Source: an uncultured bacterium (GTDB taxonomy: Bacteria; Actinomycetota; Coriobacteriia; Coriobacteriales; Coriobacteriaceae). Taken from it: a stretch of 10,920 nt of DNA. The stretch's first letter is position 1. Every line of letters begins with the position of its first letter. The notes beneath the pieces are model-generated. The model searched no databases, had not been told where the DNA came from, and was given only the letters and a program-made list of their open reading frames with translations. The stretch lies in assembly GCA_905215205.1 (NCBI GenBank), contig CAJMPK010000037.1, positions 1 through 10,920 of the forward strand, in the 5' to 3' direction. Made by a program: the position numbers and the translations under genes. This document shows, piece by piece, positions 6,814 to 10,920 of this stretch.

Positions 6814-6834
6814 ATTGCTGAGGGGATAGATTGC

Positions 6835-6891
6835 GGCAGCGGCAGAGGCAACGGCAGCGGCAGAGGCGTTGGCAGCTGTGGTAGTGGCAAC
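6835..6891. repeat. Degenerate 18-bp tandem repeat
   Basis: Two 18-bp units, 6835-6852 and 6853-6870, match at 15 of 18 positions; a decayed third copy runs to about 6891. The repeat is built from GGCAGC/GGCAGA/GGCAAC hexamers. It lies just beyond the mgtA stop, in the presumed 3' end of that transcript. In one minus-strand frame it would encode Leu-Pro repeats, but there is no sign that this is translated. Confidence 0.7.
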
Positions 6892-6922
6892 GGCAACTGG
6901 CAGGGTGTTTTCCGTCTGCTTG

Positions 6923-9691
6923 CTACAGCAGCTCGCCGTGGCGTGCAATGTAGCGGCGCTTTGCCAGCTGAGTGAGCGCGATGTAGGCGGTGACGATGCC
7001 GACGAGCAGCGCGAAAAAGCTCGCGGGCAGTGCCATGAGGCCCAGCGCATCGGCGATGGGGCTTGCCGGCAGCCAAGTGACAAGCGCCAAGCCCAGGACG
7101 GTGAGCACGCACAGCGCGGGGGCGGCGTGGTCGCACGGGTTCGGCAGGCGCGGCGAGCGCAGCATGTGGATCACGAGCGTCTGCGACCACATGGACTCGA
7201 CAAACCAGCCGCTCTGGAAGATCGCGGCGAAGGTCGCCATACCCGTGACGTTGCCCGCGGCGGCAAGCTCGGCCCAGCTCGCGCCCACGGCGGCGGGGCA
7301 CACCACAAAGAAGAGCGCAGCGAAGGTCACGATGTCAAACAGCGAGCTCACGGGGCCCAGCTCGAGCATAAAGCCCTTGATGGACGCGGCGTCCCAGGCG
7401 CGCGGGCGGGCAGTCCAGGCGTCATCGACGGTGTCCCACGGCAGCGCGATGCACACGATCTCGTAGACGAGCGACAGCAGCACCAGCTGCAGGGCGCTCA
7501 TGGGCAAAAACGGCAAGAACAGGCTCGCGACGGTCACGGACAGCACGTTGCCAAAGTTGGAGCTCACCGTGGTCTTGAGGTACTTGAGTAGGTTGCCGTA
7601 GGTGCGGCGGCCTTCGATGATGCCGCGCTCGAGCACACCCAGGTCCTTCTGAAGCAAGATGATATCGGCGGATTCCTTGGCAATGTCGACGGCCGAATCG
7701 ACCGAGATGCCGCAGTCGCTCGCACGCATGGCGGCGGCGTCGTTAATGCCGTCGCCCATAAAGCCCACGGTGTGGCCGAGCAACTCGCGCATGACGCGCA
7801 CTAGGCGCGCCTTCTGCAGCGGCGAGAGCTTGGCGAAGAGGTGGGTTTTCTCGGCACGCTCGGCAAGCTCTGCGTCGTCGAGCGCATCGATCTCGGAGCC
7901 GAGCAAAACGCTGCTCGCGTCGATGCCGATCTGCTCGCAGACGGTGGCGGCGACGCGGTCGTTGTCGCCGGTCAGGACCTTGACCGCCACGCCCTTGGCC
8001 GCAAGGGTGGCGACGGCGCCCGCGGCACTTGCTTTAGGCGGATCGAGGAAGGCCAAAAAGCCCATCAGCACCATGTCGCACTCATCGGCAATGCCAAACT
8101 CGCCCACGCAGCGCGGATTGGTCTTCTGCGCCACGGCAATCACGCGCAGGCCCTCGGCGTTAAGTCCGGCGACCTGCTTGCGAATCTGGGCGAGCTTCTC
8201 GTCGGTGAGTGGCTGGGCGATGCCATCGATCTCGACAAAGGAGCAGATCTCGAGCATTTCCTCGGCAGCTCCCTTGGTAACCATCTGGGTTTTGCCTTGG
8301 GCGTCGGCGACAACTACGCTCAGGCGGCGGCGCGAGAAATCGAAGGGAACCTCGTCGACCTTGGTATAGCGGTCGCGCAGACTCTGGCCCAGCATAGAAT
8401 CGGGCACGACGGTCGAGGGCGTCACATCGGCACGGTCGATTACGGCCAGGTCGATAAGGTTTTTGAGGCCGGTTTGGAAGAAGCTATTCAAAAATGCATG
8501 GCGCAGCACGCGTGCGTCTTCGTTGCCGTCGGTGCTGAGATAGCGCTCGAGCACGATGCGGTCTTCGGTGAGGGTGCCGGTCTTGTCGCAGCACAGGACG
8601 TCCATCGCGCCGAGGTTTTGAATCGCCGGCAGTTCCTTGACGATAACCTGGCGACGGGCGAGGTCCTTGGCGCCCTGCGATAGGCTCGTGGTCACGATGA
8701 CGGGAAGCATTTGCGGCGTGATGCCCACGGCCACGCTCGTGGCGAACAGCAGCGCGTCGATGACGTTGCCCTTGGTGGCGGCGTTGATGGCAAAGACGGC
8801 CGGCGCCATAACGAGCATGAGGCGGACGAGCAACATGGAGACGCTCGAGACGCCGCGGTCAAACGCGCTCTTCTCGCCGCGCCCGTTGAGCATCTTGGCG
8901 ATGCCGCCCAGGTAGGTGTCCGAGCCGGTGGCAACGACAAGCGCCATGGCGGCGCCGTTTTGCACGGAGGTGCCGGTAAAGACGATGTTCTTGCAGGCAG
9001 AGAGTGGCAGTGCGGAGCCGTCGGCGCCCTCGACGACGGTGACGGCGGTGGTCTTCTCGACGGCCTCGCTCTCGCCGGTGAGTGCGGACTCGATCACAAA
9101 CAGGTCGCGCGCGGTGATGATGCGGGCATCTGCCGGCACCATATCGCCGGCAGAGAGGCGGATTACATCGCCGGGGACGAGCTCGTCGAAGGGGATCTCG
9201 ATGCGCTCGCCGTCGCGCAGGGCGGTGCAAGTGTTGTAGACCAGGTCCTTGAGGGCCTCTGCCGCATTGCCGCTGCGGGCTTCCTGGATAAACTTCATGC
9301 CGCCCGATACCAGCAGCATGGTGCCGATGACGATGACCGTGGAGGGGTCGCGCTGCGGTCCGGGCACGGCGAGCACGTCGATGTAGAGCGAGACCAGTGC
9401 GAGCGCGGCGAGGATGCCGGCGAAGGGATCGATGAACGCGTCGGCGATGCGGCGGGCGAGCGTTTTGGTCGTTGCCTCGATGGTGTTGGGGCCGACGGCG
9501 TTCAGGCGCTCAGTTGCCTGCTCGACGGTGAGGCCGTTTGCCGTGGCGTCAAGCAGTACGAGGGCGTCCTCGGCACTATGGGTGGCGGCGAATATGGTGT
9601 TCTTGGACAGGCCGGTATGAGCGGCAGGGCGCGCCGTGCGGCGGCGCTTGGAGATGGCTTCGAGTACCGTGACGGTTTTGAGCATCAGCAT
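6923..9691 (-). CDS. mgtA: Magnesium-importing P-type ATPase (P3B, MgtA type)
   Basis: Predicted 922-residue membrane ATPase, close to the usual 900 for MgtA/MgtB, which import Mg2+ under magnesium starvation. Signatures in order: TGES (205-208, actuator), TM4 segment GITPQMLPVIV (323-333), CDKTGTLTE with phosphorylated Asp369, KGA (473-475, nucleotide binding), TGD (574-576), GDGIND (646-651). C-terminal membrane part contains ALPWD (749-753) and GPVSSLFDIVTF, both MgtA-like. The TM6 site usually written NLLYD/NLMYD reads SLVYE here (Ser740, Glu744), which might alter metal coordination. The ATG at 9691 has AAGGAGG 5 nt upstream; MLM offers a second ATG at 9685 with poorer spacing. It has a long leader with a small ORF and diverges from pyrE. 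Confidence 0.92.
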   Translation of the reverse strand: MLMLKTVTVLEAISKRRRTARPAAHTGLSKNTIFAATHSAEDALVLLDATANGLTVEQATERLNAVGPNTIEATTKTLARRIADAFIDPFAGILAALALVSLYIDVLAVPGPQRDPSTVIVIGTMLLVSGGMKFIQEARSGNAAEALKDLVYNTCTALRDGERIEIPFDELVPGDVIRLSAGDMVPADARIITARDLFVIESALTGESEAVEKTTAVTVVEGADGSALPLSACKNIVFTGTSVQNGAAMALVVATGSDTYLGGIAKMLNGRGEKSAFDRGVSSVSMLLVRLMLVMAPAVFAINAATKGNVIDALLFATSVAVGITPQMLPVIVTTSLSQGAKDLARRQVIVKELPAIQNLGAMDVLCCDKTGTLTEDRIVLERYLSTDGNEDARVLRHAFLNSFFQTGLKNLIDLAVIDRADVTPSTVVPDSMLGQSLRDRYTKVDEVPFDFSRRRLSVVVADAQGKTQMVTKGAAEEMLEICSFVEIDGIAQPLTDEKLAQIRKQVAGLNAEGLRVIAVAQKTNPRCVGEFGIADECDMVLMGFLAFLDPPKASAAGAVATLAAKGVAVKVLTGDNDRVAATVCEQIGIDASSVLLGSEIDALDDAELAERAEKTHLFAKLSPLQKARLVRVMRELLGHTVGFMGDGINDAAAMRASDCGISVDSAVDIAKESADIILLQKDLGVLERGIIEGRRTYGNLLKYLKTTVSSNFGNVLSVTVASLFLPFLPMSALQLVLLSLVYEIVCIALPWDTVDDAWTARPRAWDAASIKGFMLELGPVSSLFDIVTFAALFFVVCPAAVGASWAELAAAGNVTGMATFAAIFQSGWFVESMWSQTLVIHMLRSPRLPNPCDHAAPALCVLTVLGLALVTWLPASPIADALGLMALPASFFALLVGIVTAYIALTQLAKRRYIARHGELL

Positions 9692-9739
9692 AGGGTCCTC
9701 CTTGTTGAAGGGAGTTAGCGTACGTGTCGAATTTGCTTC

Positions 9740-9877
9740 AAAAAACCTAGATGTCGCTCACGTCAAGCTCTTGAGCCCACAAAGGGTGCAGCGCGCCTTT
9801 GTGGTGGTTTTGGCGATCTGCCGGTGGCGTTTATGCGTGTGCGGAGTCCTCGCGGCGTGCCGAGGGCGACATGCAGG
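9740..9877 (-). promoter_or_regulatory. Possible attenuator in the mgtA leader
   Basis: On the RNA, CCTGCATGTCGC (9877-9866, inside the leader ORF) can pair with GCGACATCTAGG (9757-9746) through 4 bp including a G-U, one mismatch and 7 bp. Six U residues (9745-9740) follow immediately. The helix would span about 108 nt that hold a local hairpin. Such a structure could form only when the leader ORF is not covered by ribosomes. A 7-bp match at this distance can occur by chance; its position against the U-tract is what makes it worth recording. Confidence 0.3.
9777..9804 (-). promoter_or_regulatory. Strong hairpin in the mgtA leader
   Basis: CCACAAAGG (9777-9785) and CCTTTGTGG (9796-9804) form a perfect 9-bp stem with a 10-nt loop. 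It begins 26 nt after the leader ORF stop and lies 85 nt before the mgtA ATG. There is no U-tract directly behind it, so it looks like a structural or regulatory element of the leader, not a simple terminator. Confidence 0.55.
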
Positions 9878-9902
9878 TTTTTCGACTAGGACTGCCTTCC
9901 AT
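9831..9902 (-). CDS. Small leader ORF upstream of mgtA (23 aa)
   Basis: A 23-codon frame with product MEGSPSRKTCMSPSARREDSAHA lies in the predicted mgtA leader. Its ATG is preceded by TTTAGGAGG ending 6 nt upstream, one of the best ribosome binding sites in the window, which argues for translation. It ends 139 nt before mgtA. The peptide has no recognisable domain. By analogy with MgtL of enteric bacteria, its translation might control mgtA, but it is not homologous in sequence and has only two prolines. Codons 9-13 overlap one arm of the possible long-range helix. Confidence 0.5.
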   Translation of the reverse strand: MEGSPSRKTCMSPSARREDSAHA

Positions 9903-9937
9903 GGCACACCTCCTAAAGGCTGAGCGCAGCGCGCTTT

Positions 9938-9958
9938 GGGTATCTCGTACCCCTTTTT
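9938..9958 (+). terminator. Weak plus-strand terminator-like hairpin
   Basis: GGGTA (9938-9942) and TACCC (9948-9952) with loop TCTCG are followed by CTTTTT on the plus strand. It could stop antisense transcription coming through mgtA before it reaches pyrE. On the minus strand it is a small hairpin near the 5' end of the mgtA leader. The stem is only 5 bp. Confidence 0.3.
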
Positions 9959-9969
9959 AATCCGCCCGT

Positions 9970-9998
9970 ATTCTTGATGAGGGGGTTTGCCATGTCAA
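9970..9998 (-). promoter_or_regulatory. Candidate mgtA promoter
   Basis: On the minus strand a consensus TTGACA (9998-9993) is followed by a 17-nt spacer and AAGAAT (9975-9970, 4/6 match). Transcription would start near 9963, giving a leader of about 270 nt before the mgtA ATG. Confidence 0.55.
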
Positions 9999-10002
9999 CC
10001 CC
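9982..10002. promoter_or_regulatory. Inverted repeat over the mgtA -35
   Basis: GGGGTT (9982-9987) and AACCCC (9997-10002) are perfect complements separated by 9 bp and overlap the -35 hexamer at 9993-9998. This placement suits a repressor operator for mgtA. It matches no operator family I can name. Confidence 0.35.
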
Positions 10003-10116
10003 ATTGTTCGGAAAACCATTCCCCCTGACAAAGCCTTTACAGAATGCCGTGGCTCCAAAGCACGCCCACATCGACGCCTCGCCTGCGCTAAACTGAAGAG
10101 CACGTACGCAATTACG

Positions 10117-10123
10117 AGAGGAG
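10117..10123 (+). promoter_or_regulatory. RBS of pyrE
   Basis: AGAGGAG ends 5 nt before the ATG at 10129 and supports that start. Upstream, TAAACT at 10089-10094 could be a -10 element, but no acceptable -35 stands 16-18 nt before it, so no pyrE promoter is called. Confidence 0.7.
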
Positions 10124-10128
10124 CCCGC

Positions 10129-10809
10129 ATGGAGGCTTACAAGCAAGAGTTCATCAAGTTCATGGTCGAGTCCGACGTTCTTAAGTTCGGCAGCTTTACG
10201 CTCAAGAGCGGCCGTCAGTCCCCGTTTTTTATGAACGCCGGCGCTTACGTGACGGGCTATCAGCTCAAGAAGCTGGGCGAGTATTACGCCCAGGCCATCC
10301 ACGATAACTTTGGCGACGACTTTGATGTGCTGTTTGGGCCGGCCTACAAGGGTATTCCGCTGGCCGTCGTGACCGCCATTGCCTACCACGAGCTGTACGG
10401 CAAGGAGGTCAAGTACTGCTGCGACCGCAAGGAGGCCAAGGATCACGGTGCCGATAAGGGCAACCTGCTGGGTTATGAGCCCAAGGACGGCGACCGTGTG
10501 GTCATGGTCGAGGACGTTACCACCAGCGGCAAGTCCATCGACGAGACCTATCCCAAGGTTAAGGCTGCTGCCGATGTCGAGATTAAGGGCCTGATCGTGT
10601 CCCTCAACCGCATGGAGGTCGGCAAGGGTGGCGTGACCACCGCGCAGAAGGAGATCGAGGCCAAGTACGGTTTCCCCGTCGCGAGCATCGTCTCCATGGC
10701 CGAGGTCGTCGAGACCCTCTACAACCACGAGATCGACGGCAAGGTTGTCATCGATGACGAGCTCAAGACCGCCATCGACGCCTACTACGAGCAGTACGGA
10801 GCACGTTAG
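10129..10809 (+). CDS. pyrE: Orotate phosphoribosyltransferase
   Basis: Predicted 226-residue cytoplasmic enzyme that joins orotate and PRPP to give orotidine 5'-phosphate and pyrophosphate, the fifth step of de novo pyrimidine synthesis. Key parts are present: LKSGRQSPFFMNAG (25-38, substrate region), GPAYKGIPLA (70-79), the flexible catalytic loop CDRKEAKDHG (98-107) with its Lys/His residues, and the PRPP-binding motif VVMVEDVTTSGKS (124-136). Length is slightly above the E. coli enzyme (213). No other pyrimidine gene is visible in the window; partners may lie upstream elsewhere or to the right. It is divergent from the mgtA leader, about 430 bp away, and ends inside a hairpin. Confidence 0.95.
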   Translation: MEAYKQEFIKFMVESDVLKFGSFTLKSGRQSPFFMNAGAYVTGYQLKKLGEYYAQAIHDNFGDDFDVLFGPAYKGIPLAVVTAIAYHELYGKEVKYCCDRKEAKDHGADKGNLLGYEPKDGDRVVMVEDVTTSGKSIDETYPKVKAAADVEIKGLIVSLNRMEVGKGGVTTAQKEIEAKYGFPVASIVSMAEVVETLYNHEIDGKVVIDDELKTAIDAYYEQYGAR

Positions 10810-10836
10810 TTACGCGGGTTTACCAACCCGCGTAAC
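10809..10836 (+). terminator. Perfect hairpin overlapping the pyrE stop
   Basis: GTTACGCGGGTT (10809-10820) and AACCCGCGTAAC (10825-10836) form a perfect 12-bp stem with loop TACC; its first base is the last base of the pyrE stop codon. No U-tract follows, so it may protect the mRNA 3' end or pause polymerase more than terminate. Confidence 0.55.
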
Positions 10837-10884
10837 AGCTCGACGCTGCGCGGGCCGCATTTGGACAATCTGACGTTCAACTTC

Positions 10885-10920
10885 AAGGGCGCGACCAGAA
10901 GGTCAGCGCCCTTTCGTTTC
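10885..10920 (+). terminator. Intrinsic terminator downstream of pyrE
   Basis: AAGGGCGC-GACC (10885-10896) pairs with GGTC-A-GCGCCCTT (10901-10913), a 12-bp stem with one bulged A and loop AGAA, followed by TTTCGTTTC at the window edge. It is the most convincing terminator for the pyrE transcript. The 48 bp between this and the previous hairpin hold nothing I recognise. Confidence 0.8.

Noticed and set aside
6801..7301. Minus-strand frame with Leu-Pro repeats beyond the mgtA stop
   Set aside because: It overlaps the mgtA 3' end in another frame, is Arg-rich in the overlap, and the Leu-Pro run is just the DNA tandem repeat.
7841..9718. Long plus-strand frames opposite mgtA
   Set aside because: They have Gly/Asp/His-rich translations with no domains and lie opposite a complete P-type ATPase.
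9692..9963. M-box magnesium riboswitch in the mgtA leader
   Set aside because: I could not find the conserved M-box core motifs in the leader; a covariance search would settle it.
10089..10094. TAAACT as a pyrE -10 element
   Set aside because: It matches only 4/6 and no -35 is suitably placed.

Overview
The window looks like a stretch of a Coriobacteriia genome, most likely Collinsella or a close relative (inference). The clues are high GC coding sequence, strong Shine-Dalgarno (SD) sites, and a LuxR-type regulator fused to a multi-pass membrane domain, a protein architecture greatly expanded in that class. No rRNA, tRNA, CRISPR array, prophage or intact insertion sequence was seen.

Left part (about 1-4880): a probable carbohydrate-use locus. 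A cytoplasmic alpha/beta-hydrolase esterase on the minus strand (95-1432) diverges from a phosphotransferase system (PTS) EIIBC permease (1923-3350). The permease is followed, past an intrinsic terminator, by a DUF4038/GH140-like apiosidase-type glycoside hydrolase (3561-4874). The roughly 490 bp between the divergent genes carries repeated GTAAAC/GTTTAC palindromes that look like operators of one regulator not encoded here. None of the three proteins has a signal peptide. A working model is PTS import of a small, possibly acylated, glycoside and its breakdown inside the cell; the substrate is unknown.

Middle (about 4875-6922): a membrane-anchored LuxR-family regulator (5191-6735) with a good sigma70-type promoter. 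It is bracketed by two related 60-bp imperfect palindromes (4918-4977 and 6753-6813) whose arms differ by compensating base changes. They are the best candidates for an undescribed repeat or RNA element. An 18-bp tandem repeat lies beside the right one.

Right part (about 6923-10920): a minus-strand MgtA-type P-type ATPase (6923-9691) with a leader of about 270 nt. The leader has a promoter, a 23-codon leader ORF with an excellent SD, a strong hairpin, and a possible long-range helix ending at a U6 tract, suggesting attenuation control. The ATPase's predicted TM6 metal site reads S-x-x-x-E instead of the usual N-x-x-x-D. Divergent from it is pyrE (10129-10809), orotate phosphoribosyltransferase, followed by two hairpins, the second a good terminator.
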